Notes: generated from the letters alone by a model not told the origin. Positions 1 to 8,897 are shown, counted from the stretch's first letter. The stretch is DNA of 64,000 nucleotides from Flavonifractor sp. An10 (GCF_002161215.1 NZ_NFMB01000009.1:1-64000), one strand, 5' to 3'. Program-made: numbers and translations.

Positions 1-599
1 CTCCGCCGGCGGAGCCCTGGAGCTATGACGAGGCCCGGCTGCTGGCCGCCTGGGAGCGGGGGGACTGGAGCGGGCTGGCGGAGGAGGATCGGGCCATCCT
101 GGATGTGTGCGCCCAGGTGATCGCCGACATGGTGCCGGCCGACGGCTCTGACTACGACAGGGAGCTGGCCGTCCACGACTGGATGGTGGCCCACGGCAGC
201 TATGATTCCAACACCCTGAGCCAGCTGCCCGACTTCCGGGAGAACCCCAACAACGACAACCCCTACGGCTTCCTGGTGGACGGGAAGGGAATCTGCCTGG
301 GGTACGCCTCCACCTTCCAGTTGTTCATGGATCTGCTGGGCATCCAGTGCATCACGGTGGAGGGCACCGCCCACGGCGGCACCGCCGACCACGCATGGAA
401 TCAGGTGTGCCTGGACGGGGACTGGTACTGTGTGGACGTGACCTGGGACGACCCCACCACCTACGGCACGGTGTCGGAGCGGACGGCCCACCGCTACTTC
501 AATGTGACCAGCGGCTTCCTGCGGGACACCGACCACCAGTGGGAGGCGTCCGGCATCCCCGAGGCGGAGGGCACTGCCTATGCCTGGCGGCAGCGCTGA
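1..599 (+). CDS. Transglutaminase-like protein, 5' end outside window
   Basis: The frame is open from base 3 to the stop at 597-599, so this is the C-terminal 198 residues of a longer protein; the GTG at 105 is internal and unlikely to be the start. It carries the Cys-His-Asp triad of the transglutaminase-like/papain-like fold: Cys in GKGICLGYA, His in DHAWNQV and Asp in WYCVDVTWDDP. In Clostridia such domains usually sit in secreted or envelope proteins that act on peptide bonds or crosslinks, but no N-terminal signal can be seen here. The specific substrate is unknown. Domain assignment is confident; cellular role is not. Confidence 0.8.
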   Translation, partial: PPAEPWSYDEARLLAAWERGDWSGLAEEDRAILDVCAQVIADMVPADGSDYDRELAVHDWMVAHGSYDSNTLSQLPDFRENPNNDNPYGFLVDGKGICLGYASTFQLFMDLLGIQCITVEGTAHGGTADHAWNQVCLDGDWYCVDVTWDDPTTYGTVSERTAHRYFNVTSGFLRDTDHQWEASGIPEAEGTAYAWRQR

Positions 600-687
600 C
601 AGAGAGTTGCTGTAAAGGGAAAACGCCTACATAAAGCGAGTTGCTGAACAGGAATTACGCTTTACAGATTATCGCTTGTGTCACTCG

Positions 688-727
688 AAAAAAGGCCCGG
701 CCCGGAGCGGCGGGCTCCGGGCCGGGC
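688..727 (-). terminator. Intrinsic terminator after the zinc-ribbon gene
   Basis: Perfect 13-bp arms (695-707 and 715-727) are flanked on the low-coordinate side by six A, giving a stem and U-tract when read on the minus strand. It follows the minus-strand gene ending at 786. The rest of 600-785 shows nothing recognisable. Confidence 0.75.
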
Positions 728-785
728 AGGTGAGGGGCGGAAGGTATCGGCGGCCGGAAACGGCTCCACAAGGGCCGCCGACGGC

Positions 786-1280
786 TCAGAGCAGGGATAA
801 GAAGCCGGAAATTACGAATGCGGCAAGCGCCAGAAACAGGTTGCCCAGGATTACGGCCCAGACCGCCTCGCCGAAGGTGAGGCCTTGGGGTGGCGGAGCG
901 GTATGGGGCGCCAGGTCGCAGGGCTGGCTGCCGTCCACCACCTGTACATGGGCGCCTGCCCTTGCCAGAATGCCGGCGAAATCCCGGGCGGACTCCTCGG
1001 TCATTCCGCTCCGCAGCAGGACGGGGCCCAGCTCGGTGTTGTCCATGTAGGCCTCGGCCTCTGTCTTGGAGATACCCAGCTCATCAATCAGCACCCGTAT
1101 GGTTCGCCGCCGGTTTTCCGGGTAATTGCATTTGGAGGTGAGCACCACGGAAAAGCGGTTGGGCTCGTCCGGGGAAAGCAGCTCGGGCCCCTTGGGCGGC
1201 AGGGGATAGCCGCAGTGGACGCAGCAGACGGAGCGGTCGGAAATCTCTTTCCCGCACTCGGGACAGGTGATCAGGGCCAT
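786..1280 (-). CDS. Zinc-ribbon protein with C-terminal membrane anchor
   Basis: 164 residues. The start at 1280 is chosen because AGGAGG lies just upstream; a longer frame reaches 1415 but has no ribosome site. Residues 1-30 form a zinc ribbon of two CxxC pairs (CPECGK, CVHCGYP). A middle segment of about 85 residues is rich in charged helices and its fold is not recognised with certainty; it recalls L7/L12 C-terminal-like domains found in small zinc-ribbon proteins. The last 25 residues are one hydrophobic segment, so the protein is probably tail-anchored. It lies 64 bases after fbp on the same strand and is probably cotranscribed. Function unknown. Confidence 0.75.
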   Translation of the reverse strand: MALITCPECGKEISDRSVCCVHCGYPLPPKGPELLSPDEPNRFSVVLTSKCNYPENRRRTIRVLIDELGISKTEAEAYMDNTELGPVLLRSGMTEESARDFAGILARAGAHVQVVDGSQPCDLAPHTAPPPQGLTFGEAVWAVILGNLFLALAAFVISGFLSLL

Positions 1281-1344
1281 AACCGGGCCTCCTTTCGGCG
1301 GAAACCGCCGTTTTTTCATTCTGCCAGAAAGGGGGGACAGGCGG

Positions 1345-3339
1345 TCAATACTCCCGGTGATCCTCGGCGATGGCGCCGCTGCGGTAGGCGTCCAGCAGGG
1401 ACATGAGGTCGTCAATCTGCTCCTGGAGCTGCCGGCCCACGTCGGTGCCGGCGATTTTCAGCCGGGTCTCCAGCCGCTCGAACACCACGGAGGTGGAGGC
1501 GATGTCCTGGCTGCTGCGGATGGCCTCCTCCCGGCCCACGAAGGGCTGATGGGACACCAGGCGGTAGCAGGCGGAGTTGTAGATGAGGGTGTATCCGGCG
1601 ATGCCGGTGGTCTCCTGATAGGCCTTACAGAAACCGCCGTCGATGACCAGAAGCCTGCCGCCGCCTTTTCTGGGGCTCTCCCCCTTCTTGGACTTGACGG
1701 GGACATGGCCGTTGATGATGTGGCAGTGGGGGCCCTCCAGACCGAACTCCCTCAGCAGGGCCTCGCACACCGCCGGGTCATTGTAGAGCTGATAGTAGAC
1801 GTTCTTGGGCTCGGCCCAGGTGGACTCGTCGGCGATGAAGCGCCGCTCAAAGGTGGCCATCCGATCCCGGCCGAAGATGGGGCTGTTGCGCCCGGCCCAC
1901 AGGAACCACAGAAAGTCCATGCCCGCTTCCCGCTCCGCCGAGCCGGGGGCGGAGTAGTAGGCCCGGCGGGCGGTGAGATCGGCGTAGTCCAGGAAGGCCT
2001 TGCCGGACAGGGTCTTTCCATCCGCCTGGAAGGTGAGGAGGCTGCCGTCCTCCGCCATGGGGATACACCCGTGGAAGAGCAGGTTGCCGTTGAAGATCTT
2101 GTACAGGCTGCCCTTGGAGTAGAGGAAGCGCACGTGCCGCTGGAGCTTCTCACTGTGGAGGAAGGAGAGGGTCAGCTGGTGGATCAGGATCTCCTCCTCG
2201 GGGGTGAGGGTATAGGGATCGGCGGGATCCACGGTGGGGAAGTCGGTGTCCAGCATGGGATAGACCTTGCCGTCCACCGTGACGGTCTTGTGCTCGTAGT
2301 CCACCTTGTCCAGCAGCAGGCGGTCGGCCATGCGGAAGGCGGGGTTGCGGAGGATCTTCTGCCCCTCCAGCTTGAAGAGGATCATGGTGATGGCCTTGTA
2401 CATCCGGGCGGAGAGCAGCTTGTCCTTTTCCGTGTACTTCTCCGCCTCCTCCCCGGTGAGCTTGACGGCGAAGCGGCTCACATCGCAGTCCCTGTAGACC
2501 TCGTTGGCGAAGACCGACAGGGGGCGCAGGGAGATGCCGTAGCCGGTCTCGATGACCTCCAGGTTGTTGTAGCGCAGGGAGTTGGACAGCACCGTGGCCA
2601 CCAGGGTGCGGGAGCCGGAGGCCGCCCCCATCCACAGCACGTCGTGGTTGCCCCACTGGATGTCCACGCTGTGGTAGTCCAGCAGGGAGTCCAGGATGAT
2701 GTCCGCCCGGGGGCCCCGGTCGAAGATGTCCCCCACCACGTGGAGGTGATCCACCGCCAGGCGCTTGATGAGCTCGCACAGCTGCACCAAAAAGTCGGAG
2801 GCCCGGCCGATGTCAATGATGGTGGAGATGATGTTCTCATAGTAGTCCCGCTTGTCGTTGTCCTCGTAGTGGGTGTGGAGCATCTCGTCCAGGATGTAGG
2901 CGTACTCCTTCGGCATGGCCTTGCGCACCTTGGAACGGGTGTACTTGGAGCTGGCCAGCCGGCACAGCTCAATCAGCCGGTGGAAGGTGATGCGGTACCA
3001 CTCCCGCATGTCGGGTGTGTCCCGCCGGATCTCCTCCAGCTTCTCGCGGGGGTAGTAGATCAGCGTGGCCAGCTGATCCCGCTCCGCCTTGGACACGGTG
3101 GCGGCAAAGAGGTCGTCCAGCTTCTCCCGCACCACGCCGGAGGCGGAGTTGAGGATGTGGAGGAAGGCCTCGTACTCCCCGTGAAGGTCGGAGACAAAGT
3201 GCTCCGTGCCCTTGGGCAGGTTCAGAATGGCCTGGAGGTTGATGATCTCCGTGCTGGCAGCCTGGACGGTGGGATACTGGCGGGCCAGCATTTTCAGGTA
3301 GTGCAGGTTTTCCGGGCGGCAGGCTTGGGTGGGCTTCAT
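1345..3339 (-). CDS. fbp: Fructose-1,6-bisphosphatase, class III
   Basis: Hydrolyses fructose 1,6-bisphosphate to fructose 6-phosphate, the committed step of gluconeogenesis, in the cytoplasm. The 664 residues match the class III (Firmicutes, metal-dependent) family, which uses a metallophosphoesterase core. Visible motifs are FVSDLHGEYEAF, VVGDIFDRGPRAD, QWGNHDVLWMG and NGHVPVKSKKG, in the order expected for the DxH, GDxxDRG, GNHD and distal His ligands. The start at 3339 has AGAAGGAGG in front. It has its own promoter, divergent from the TPR/DUF4261 gene, and probably carries the zinc-ribbon gene downstream. Confidence 0.95.
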   Translation of the reverse strand: MKPTQACRPENLHYLKMLARQYPTVQAASTEIINLQAILNLPKGTEHFVSDLHGEYEAFLHILNSASGVVREKLDDLFAATVSKAERDQLATLIYYPREKLEEIRRDTPDMREWYRITFHRLIELCRLASSKYTRSKVRKAMPKEYAYILDEMLHTHYEDNDKRDYYENIISTIIDIGRASDFLVQLCELIKRLAVDHLHVVGDIFDRGPRADIILDSLLDYHSVDIQWGNHDVLWMGAASGSRTLVATVLSNSLRYNNLEVIETGYGISLRPLSVFANEVYRDCDVSRFAVKLTGEEAEKYTEKDKLLSARMYKAITMILFKLEGQKILRNPAFRMADRLLLDKVDYEHKTVTVDGKVYPMLDTDFPTVDPADPYTLTPEEEILIHQLTLSFLHSEKLQRHVRFLYSKGSLYKIFNGNLLFHGCIPMAEDGSLLTFQADGKTLSGKAFLDYADLTARRAYYSAPGSAEREAGMDFLWFLWAGRNSPIFGRDRMATFERRFIADESTWAEPKNVYYQLYNDPAVCEALLREFGLEGPHCHIINGHVPVKSKKGESPRKGGGRLLVIDGGFCKAYQETTGIAGYTLIYNSACYRLVSHQPFVGREEAIRSSQDIASTSVVFERLETRLKIAGTDVGRQLQEQIDDLMSLLDAYRSGAIAEDHREY

Positions 3340-3397
3340 GCGGGAACCTCCTTCTATGTATGCAAACGATATATGCAAACGGGTGATTTCAAAAATC

Positions 3398-3426
3398 ATT
3401 ATCGCACGTTCTGCCGGCACTTGCAA
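3398..3426 (-). promoter_or_regulatory. Promoter of fbp
   Basis: Reading the minus strand: TTGCAA (3421-3426), 17-base spacer, GATAAT (3398-3403), about 60 bases before the fbp start. Confidence 0.7.
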
Positions 3427-3433
3427 GAGAAGG

Positions 3434-3462
3434 ATGACATTTGCGGACAGGTTTGCTATAAT
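3434..3462 (+). promoter_or_regulatory. Promoter of the TPR/DUF4261-like gene
   Basis: ATGACA (3434-3439), 17-base spacer, perfect TATAAT (3457-3462), 28 bases before the start codon. It is interleaved with the divergent fbp promoter. Confidence 0.75.
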
Positions 3463-3490
3463 ATCCATACACCAATCAGGAGCGGGAGGG

Positions 3491-5293
3491 ATGGATATGA
3501 CAGCGCGCCATATACTGACCCCGGGGGATGTGGAACAGCTGGAGGCGATGCACGAGGGCGCCTCGGGCTACTTTTACAAGATGCTGGACTACCTGGAGGA
3601 GCGCATCCGGGAGGGGGTGCGCCGGGGGGAGTTCACCCAGGAGGAGGCCGGGGCGGATCTGGATGTGGCCCTCTGGTACTCCTACGCCTGCAACAACATC
3701 GACGAGTATGAGTACTACTACAGGGCGGCCCGGTGGATGCCCGCCTCAGAGGAGGCGGCCCGGGCCGCAGGGTGCGGCATGTGGTACTACCGCTATTCCT
3801 GCGCCCTGCTGTACTGCGGCCGGCTGGAGGAGGCCCTGGACTATGCCCGGAAAGGGGTGGAGACCGAGCCGGAGTATGTCTGGGGCTGGCTCCAGCTGGG
3901 CAAGCTGCGCAGCCACTTCGGCGACCGGGAGGGCGCCCTGGAGGCGGTGGAGCGGGGCCTGGCGCTGGAGCCCGGCGACTACGAGTTCACCACCCTGGCC
4001 CGGGAGATCCGGGAGGGCCGCAGCCTGGAGGAGATGGAGTTCCACTGGATCGACCCGGAGGCAGACCGGCGGCTCCAGGCGGGGGAGGACGAGAATGCCG
4101 ACGACAAGCGGCGGGCCATCGCGTGCATCCTGCGCGACGAGGAGAACCTGGCTGCCGTCAAGGACGTGCTCCGCCCCACCGAGTGGGAGGCCGACGCCCC
4201 CTACTGCACTTTTACCATGCCCTACGGGGACGGGGCGCTGCTGGGCCGCTACTTCGGCAACGAGGCCTCCCTGTCCAAGGTGCCGGTGAGCTGGGTTGTC
4301 TCGCTGGTGAACCGGCTGCCCGCCCTGGAGCGGCGGGGGCTCACCTTCCTTTCGGTGGAGGCGGGCGTGGGCACCGAGGGCATGGCTCTGTCGTGGTTTG
4401 CCATTCAGCCGGATCGGAAGCTCCGGCTGTGCTTCCGGGCGGGGGACGACCACCAGCTGGTCAGCTTTGAGCCGGACTTTACGCTGTCCGGAGAGGGGCA
4501 GCCCGCCCTGGAACGTCCGGGGGCGGGGGGCACCTTCCTGGCCTTTGTCCTCCTGGAGAAGCCGGAGTGGGACGCAGACCAGTTCAAGCGGGATCTCCGG
4601 GACGGCTGGGGCATCCCCTGCATCACCGAGGAGCGGGAGGGCGAGGACGGCGGCAGCACCCTGCTGTTTGACGTGGACGGCATGACGGCGGCGGTGAGCC
4701 TCTACCCCTTCCCGGTGCCCCAGGGGGAGGCGGAGCAGAACGCGGAGCACAACTACCTGTGGCGTTCGGCCGCCGAGACGGCCGCCCGCCACCGGGGGCA
4801 GCTGCTGGTGTCCGTCCTGGGCCGGGAGAAGGATCCCCGGGCGGCGGGCACCCTCCAGGTCAAGCTGGTGTGCGCCGCCTGCCGGCAGGCGGGGGTGCTG
4901 GGCGTCTATGCCAACGGAACCGTGTATCAGCCGGAGTTCTATACCGAGGCCGCGCAGATGGCGGAGGACGGGGAGCTGCCCCTGCTTAACCTGGTGTGGT
5001 TCGGCCTGTACCGCACAGACGAGGGAATGGCGGCCTACACCGACGGCCTGCGCAGCTTCGGCAAGGACGAGATCGAGGTGCCCGAGTCGGGGGCCGAGCC
5101 CGACGCCCTGCGCAGCTTCCTCATCGATATCACCCTCTATGTCCTGGAGGAGGATGTGACCTTTCAGGATGGCGAGACCATCGGCTTTTCGGAGGGACAG
5201 CGGCTGCCCATCACCCGCAGCGCGGGCCTGTGGCTCGACGGCATGACCCTGAAAATCCCCTATCCGGAGGAATCCCCTGCGGAACAGGAATAA
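3491..5293 (+). CDS. TPR-containing protein with DUF4261-like C-terminus
   Basis: 600 residues. The start at 3491 follows AGGAG and lies just after the promoter; an ATG two codons later is also possible. Residues about 50-180 are helical and include TPR-like pairs (EEALDYARKGVETEPEY, GALEAVERGLALEPGD). A middle alpha/beta part is not recognised. The last 120 residues, with GVLGVYANGTVY, YTDGLRSFGKDEIEV and FQDGETIGFS, resemble DUF4261 as remembered; the family often pairs with DUF4026, which the middle part may be. No signal peptide, so cytoplasmic. Function unknown; possibly a scaffold or a suppressor-of-fused-like immunity relative. Confidence 0.7.
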   Translation: MDMTARHILTPGDVEQLEAMHEGASGYFYKMLDYLEERIREGVRRGEFTQEEAGADLDVALWYSYACNNIDEYEYYYRAARWMPASEEAARAAGCGMWYYRYSCALLYCGRLEEALDYARKGVETEPEYVWGWLQLGKLRSHFGDREGALEAVERGLALEPGDYEFTTLAREIREGRSLEEMEFHWIDPEADRRLQAGEDENADDKRRAIACILRDEENLAAVKDVLRPTEWEADAPYCTFTMPYGDGALLGRYFGNEASLSKVPVSWVVSLVNRLPALERRGLTFLSVEAGVGTEGMALSWFAIQPDRKLRLCFRAGDDHQLVSFEPDFTLSGEGQPALERPGAGGTFLAFVLLEKPEWDADQFKRDLRDGWGIPCITEEREGEDGGSTLLFDVDGMTAAVSLYPFPVPQGEAEQNAEHNYLWRSAAETAARHRGQLLVSVLGREKDPRAAGTLQVKLVCAACRQAGVLGVYANGTVYQPEFYTEAAQMAEDGELPLLNLVWFGLYRTDEGMAAYTDGLRSFGKDEIEVPESGAEPDALRSFLIDITLYVLEEDVTFQDGETIGFSEGQRLPITRSAGLWLDGMTLKIPYPEESPAEQE

Positions 5294-5312
5294 GACAAAG
5301 AAAAGAAGAGAA

Positions 5313-5603
5313 GCAGAGCGCGGCCCCGCGGATTTCCGCGGGGCCGCGCTCTGCGTGTCGAAAAAGCGGCAAAGCCGCTTTATCGAGAAGGGTCACATGG
5401 CGGAAGGGATTCGTTTTCTTGCGAAAAAGTCATCCCTTCCGCCATGAGAAGTGTCATTTCCGAGGCGCATGTCCCCGGAAATGACGGATTTTGATTTGAT
5501 TCCTGCGGCTGTGGCCGCAGGAACTCTGCGAGGCTTTTCCTGACAAAGGATTTTTCGACAGCCTGAACGCGGCCCCGCGGATTTCCGCGGGGCCGCGCTC
5601 TGC
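5313..5603. repeat. Multi-hairpin intergenic element
   Basis: This 291-base noncoding block is almost entirely inverted repeats. In order: a 42-base palindrome with 20-base arms (5313-5354); AAAGCGGC/GCCGCTTT (5363-5381); 15-base arms at 5396-5410 and 5432-5446; GTCATTTCCG (5453-5462) with its complement at 5476-5485; 10-base arms at 5500-5509 and 5514-5523; and a second copy of the first palindrome at 5568-5597, sharing its right flank to 5603. TGTCGAAAAA (5356-5365) is mirrored at 5551-5560, so the block has terminal inverted repeats like a small non-autonomous element. It may also end transcription of the flanking convergent genes. Confidence 0.75.
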
Positions 5604-5614
5604 TGTACTGCGGG

Positions 5615-6385
5615 TTAAAAGAGGATATGGACGGCCAGCATGACGGTGCCCAGGACGGCCAGCACCCCGCCGGTGACCCGGTTCAGGATCCTGGGCTCGG
5701 CCCGGTTGGCGAAGACCGCCGAGATCTGGGCGGCCAAAAAGGTGGAGGCGGCGCACACAACCAGGGCAAAGAGATCCAGGGAGCCGCCGATGGCCACGTG
5801 GGACACCGCCCCGGTGAGGGCGGTGAAGGTCATGATGAACACGCTGGTGCCCACGGCGGTCTTGAGCTCGTACCCCAGCACGGAGGTGAAGACCAGCAGC
5901 ATCATCATGCCGCCGCCAGCACCGATAAAGCCGCAGATAAAGCCGATGACGATGCCGCACACCACCGACTCGGTGACGCGGATGGCCCGGCCGCTGTTGG
6001 GAAAGAGGCTGTGGGTGCCGGTGACGGGGCAGATGATGAAGCGGAGGCCCAGCACCAGGGTCATGAGCACGGAGAAGGTGCTCATGGTGTCGTTGGGCAT
6101 CTGGAAGGCCACCAGGCTGCCCACCAGGGTGAGAACCAGCACCACCCCCAGCATCAGGGAGCCGTTTTTGATATCCAGGTTTTTGTGCCTGCCGTAGGTG
6201 TAGGCGGACACCGCCGAGGCCAGCACGTCAGAGGCCAGGGAGATGGCAACCGCCTGATAGGAGGGGAAGCCCAGGAAGGTGACCAGCATGGGGGAGATCA
6301 CGGCGGCCGCGGACAGGCCCGCCAGTCCGGTGCCGATGCCGGCGCCCAGACCGGCCAGAACACAGACAAGGAACTTGACGAGCAT
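5615..6385 (-). CDS. TauE/SafE-family membrane transporter
   Basis: 256 residues, almost all hydrophobic, with about eight membrane segments. The TauE/SafE (DUF81) signature is the pair of glycine-rich halves: LAGLGAGIGTGLAGLSAAAV near residue 10 and CGFIGAGGGMMMLLVF in the second half. The family exports sulfite, sulfoacetate or related organosulfur anions, but the substrate here cannot be told. The start at 6385 is chosen over a longer frame; a run of six G lies upstream, and an ATG nine codons earlier is possible. A promoter and leader hairpin precede it, divergent from the patatin-like gene. Confidence 0.85.
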   Translation of the reverse strand: MLVKFLVCVLAGLGAGIGTGLAGLSAAAVISPMLVTFLGFPSYQAVAISLASDVLASAVSAYTYGRHKNLDIKNGSLMLGVVLVLTLVGSLVAFQMPNDTMSTFSVLMTLVLGLRFIICPVTGTHSLFPNSGRAIRVTESVVCGIVIGFICGFIGAGGGMMMLLVFTSVLGYELKTAVGTSVFIMTFTALTGAVSHVAIGGSLDLFALVVCAASTFLAAQISAVFANRAEPRILNRVTGGVLAVLGTVMLAVHILF

Positions 6386-6412
6386 GGCTTGGCCCCCCTG
6401 GAATACAAACAT

Positions 6413-6444
6413 GGGGCCTTGAAATCCCCGGCTTTCAAGGCCCC
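6413..6444 (-). promoter_or_regulatory. Leader hairpin before the TauE/SafE gene
   Basis: Perfect 12-base arms GGGGCCTTGAAA (6413-6424) and TTTCAAGGCCCC (6433-6444) lie between promoter and start codon on the minus strand. On the RNA the stem is followed by a weakly U-rich stretch, so it could be an attenuator or a stability element. Confidence 0.5.
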
Positions 6445-6467
6445 AATGGCGGAAAAACAACAATATT

Positions 6468-6495
6468 ATTATAATACGAAATGCACGCTTGTCAA
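6468..6495 (-). promoter_or_regulatory. Promoter of the TauE/SafE gene
   Basis: Minus strand: perfect TTGACA (6490-6495), 16-base spacer, perfect TATAAT (6468-6473). Confidence 0.8.
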
Positions 6496-6502
6496 GAATG
6501 CC

Positions 6503-6532
6503 TTTACAGCCCGGCTGGGATTGCCGTATAAT
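6503..6532 (+). promoter_or_regulatory. Promoter of the patatin-like gene
   Basis: TTTACA (6503-6508), 18-base spacer, TATAAT (6527-6532), 30 bases before the start codon. Confidence 0.75.
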
Positions 6533-6562
6533 AGAGGGCATCAAAGAAGGAAGTGAACGCCC

Positions 6563-7417
6563 ATGAAAACTGGAATGGTTCTGGAGGGCGGCGCGGTGCG
6601 CACCATCTACTCCACCGGCGTGTGCGATGCGCTGCTCACCCGGAGTCTCATGACGGACTATGTCATTGGCGTGTCCGCCGGCATCGCCTACGGCGTCAGC
6701 TATGTGTCCCGGCAGCCCCGCCGCAACCTGGACATCATGGTCAACTATATCAACGACAAGCGGTATATGGGCATGGGCAACCTGCTCCGCCGGGATAACC
6801 GGGCCTACTTCGGCCTGGAGTTCGTCTATTCCACCATTCCCAACCAGCTCGTCCCCTTTGACTACGACACCTTTGCCGCCTATCCAGGGGAGGTGGAGGC
6901 GGTGGTGACCAACCTGGACACCGGGGCGGCGGAGTATTTCCCCCTGGATCGGCGGGACGACAAGTTCAAGCTGCTCCAGGCCACCTGTGCCCTGCCCTTT
7001 CTGTTCCCCGTGTTCCACATCCAGGGCAGGCCCTGCATGGACGGCGGGGCGGCGGACGCCATCCCCTATGAGCGGGCCTTTGCCAAGGGGTGCGACCGGG
7101 TGATCGTGGTGCTCACCCGGGAGCGGGAGTACGTCCGCCGGCCGGAGAAGCTCCAGCCCCTCATCGACCTGGCCTACCGGAAGTACCCAAAGTTCTGCGA
7201 CACCATGCGCCGCCGGGCGGACGCCTATAACGAGGCGCGGCAGAAGCTCTTCCGGCTGGAGCGGGAGGGGCGGGCCCTGGTGTTCACCCCCACCAGCACC
7301 GAGGGCTTTCACCGCACCGAGCGGGACGTGGACAAGATCAAGGCCCTGTGGAAGGACGGCTGGGATCAGGGCCTGGCCCGGCTGGACGAGGCGGAGGCCT
7401 TCCTGAAGGGGGACTAG
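6563..7417 (+). CDS. Patatin-like phospholipase family protein
   Basis: 284 residues, cytoplasmic or peripheral, of the bacterial patatin family (YjjU-type). Patatins hydrolyse acyl esters with a Ser-Asp dyad. The oxyanion loop (VLEGGAVR, residues 7-14), the nucleophile elbow GVSAG with Ser38, and the DGG motif with Asp160 are all present, so the enzyme should be active. The start at 6563 has GAAGGAAG upstream. The stop overlaps the stop of a convergent small gene. Physiological lipid substrate unknown. Confidence 0.85.
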   Translation: MKTGMVLEGGAVRTIYSTGVCDALLTRSLMTDYVIGVSAGIAYGVSYVSRQPRRNLDIMVNYINDKRYMGMGNLLRRDNRAYFGLEFVYSTIPNQLVPFDYDTFAAYPGEVEAVVTNLDTGAAEYFPLDRRDDKFKLLQATCALPFLFPVFHIQGRPCMDGGAADAIPYERAFAKGCDRVIVVLTREREYVRRPEKLQPLIDLAYRKYPKFCDTMRRRADAYNEARQKLFRLEREGRALVFTPTSTEGFHRTERDVDKIKALWKDGWDQGLARLDEAEAFLKGD

Positions 7418-7593
7418 TCCCCCTCCAGGGCGGCGCGCTGGGCGGCGATGAGGGCGATGGCGTCCCCCAGGGTGGTGAAGAAGGCGGCCAGCACGGCGGC
7501 CTGCTCGTTGGTGCGGCCCTGGGTGAGCTGGATGGCGGCCAGAGTGGCGGCCGCCGCCAGAGTTTCGCCGGAGGTCCCGGCGCGGGACGGCAT
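7414..7593 (-). CDS. Small hypothetical protein, convergent with patatin gene
   Basis: About 59 residues, Ala-rich, two helices (AAAATLAAIQLTQGRTNEQA, then VLAAFFTTLGDAIALIAAQR). The second ATG (7593) is preferred because AAAGGGGG lies seven bases before it; the first ATG (7599) is too close. The helical pattern and clear ribosome site argue for a real gene, and small proteins of this shape occur in Clostridia, but I cannot name the family with confidence. Its stop codon overlaps the stop of the gene on the other strand. Confidence 0.6.
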   Translation of the reverse strand: MPSRAGTSGETLAAAATLAAIQLTQGRTNEQAAVLAAFFTTLGDAIALIAAQRAALEGD

Positions 7594-7671
7594 ACCCATT
7601 CCCCCTTTCCCAGCATCCTATGGAAAAACGCGGCCCCGGGTGCCTTGCGGGGCGGAACGGGAGAGAGCTTT

Positions 7672-8805
7672 ATGGAATATCGGGAAAACAAGCGCCTGAA
7701 TGCCCGGGTGTCCCTGCTGGGCTTCGGCGGAATGCGCTTCCCCACCGACGGGGAGGGGAAGATCCGGGAGGCGGAGGCGGCCGGCATGCTCCGCCGGGCC
7801 CTGGAGGGCGGGGTGAACTACTTCGACACCGCCCACTACTACCACGACAGCCAGAGCGAGGGCTTTCTGGGCCGGGCCCTGGAGGGCGTGCCCCGGGACA
7901 GCTATTACCTGGCCACCAAGCTGCCGGTATGGAAGGTGGAGTCCGTATCGGACGCCCAGGAGATCTTCGATCTCCAGCTGGAGCGGCTGCGCACCGGCTG
8001 TTTTGACTTCTACCTGTTCCACGCACTGGATCGGAAGCGGTGGCAGGCGGTGAAGGAGCAGGGCCTGGTGGAGTGGGCGGAGGAGCTGCAGCGGCAGGGG
8101 AAAATCCGCCGGCTGGGCTTCTCCTTCCACGACAGCTATGAGGCCTTTGAGGAGATCCTCACCGCCCGGCAGTGGGACTTCTGCCAGCTCCAGCTCAACT
8201 ACCTGGACACGGAGGAGCAGGCGGGGCTGAAGGGCTATCACCTGGCGGAGCGCATGGGCGTTCCGGTGGTGGTGATGGAGCCGGTGAAGGGTGGCCTGCT
8301 GGCCGCCCCGCCGGAGGAGGTGGAGGAGCTGCTCCGCGCCGCCCGGCCGGAGCGGACTCCCGCCGGCTGGGCCCTTCGGTGGGCTGCCAGCCTGCCGGGG
8401 GTGCTCACCGTCCTCAGCGGCATGGGCATCATGGCCCAGGTGGAGGAGAACCTGGCCACCTTTGCCAGGTTCACCCCCCTGGAGCCGGAGGAGACGGAAC
8501 TGCTGGCCCGGGCGGCGGCGGAGCTCCGCAGGAGGACAAACAACGGCTGCACCGGGTGTGAATACTGCATGCCCTGCCCCGCCGGGGTGGACATCCCGGA
8601 GAACTTCAGCCTGTGGAACAGGCTGGCCAGATGCCGGGATGCCTCCCTGCTGTGGCGCTCCTGGAACGAGGTGCTCAAGGACGAGGCCAAGGGAAAGCAC
8701 TGCGTGGGCTGCGGCAGGTGCGAGGAAGCCTGCCCCCAGCACCTGCCCATCCGGGCGGATCTGGCCCGGGCCCAGGCGGCGCTGGACGCCGTCCCCAGGC
8801 CGTGA
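7672..8805 (+). CDS. Aldo/keto reductase with C-terminal 4Fe-4S ferredoxin domain
   Basis: 377 residues. The N-terminal 280 residues form an aldo/keto reductase barrel with the catalytic tetrad Asp52, Tyr57, Lys83 and His117. The C-terminus has two cysteine clusters, C293-C296-C299-C302P and C344-C347-C350-C354P, expected to bind [4Fe-4S] centres. This ferredoxin-linked subgroup is common in anaerobes; it probably moves electrons between NAD(P)H and an unknown carbonyl or other acceptor. The start at 7672 has GGGAGAG upstream; the frame is open further back but without a better site. Confidence 0.9.
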   Translation: MEYRENKRLNARVSLLGFGGMRFPTDGEGKIREAEAAGMLRRALEGGVNYFDTAHYYHDSQSEGFLGRALEGVPRDSYYLATKLPVWKVESVSDAQEIFDLQLERLRTGCFDFYLFHALDRKRWQAVKEQGLVEWAEELQRQGKIRRLGFSFHDSYEAFEEILTARQWDFCQLQLNYLDTEEQAGLKGYHLAERMGVPVVVMEPVKGGLLAAPPEEVEELLRAARPERTPAGWALRWAASLPGVLTVLSGMGIMAQVEENLATFARFTPLEPEETELLARAAAELRRRTNNGCTGCEYCMPCPAGVDIPENFSLWNRLARCRDASLLWRSWNEVLKDEAKGKHCVGCGRCEEACPQHLPIRADLARAQAALDAVPRP

Positions 8806-8860
8806 GGGAAGGGCTCCGGCCTGCCGAAAAGGCTCCGGGAAGAGGGGGCCTCACAGATAC

Positions 8861-8897
8861 AAAAAGGCGGGTTCCGCTCTGCGGAACCCGCCTTTTT
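8861..8897. terminator. Bidirectional intrinsic terminator
   Basis: Perfect 17-base arms beginning with AAAAA and ending with TTTTT (8861-8877 and 8881-8897), placed between the convergent reductase and PHP genes, so it can serve both. Confidence 0.9.

Noticed and set aside
1267-3711. Long plus-strand ORF opposite fbp
   Set aside because: Composition is a shadow of the fbp codons and no start signal is present.
5211-5960. Minus-strand ORFs across the hairpin element (5211-5396, 5454-5960)
   Set aside because: They are translations of the inverted repeats and of the antisense of neighbouring genes.
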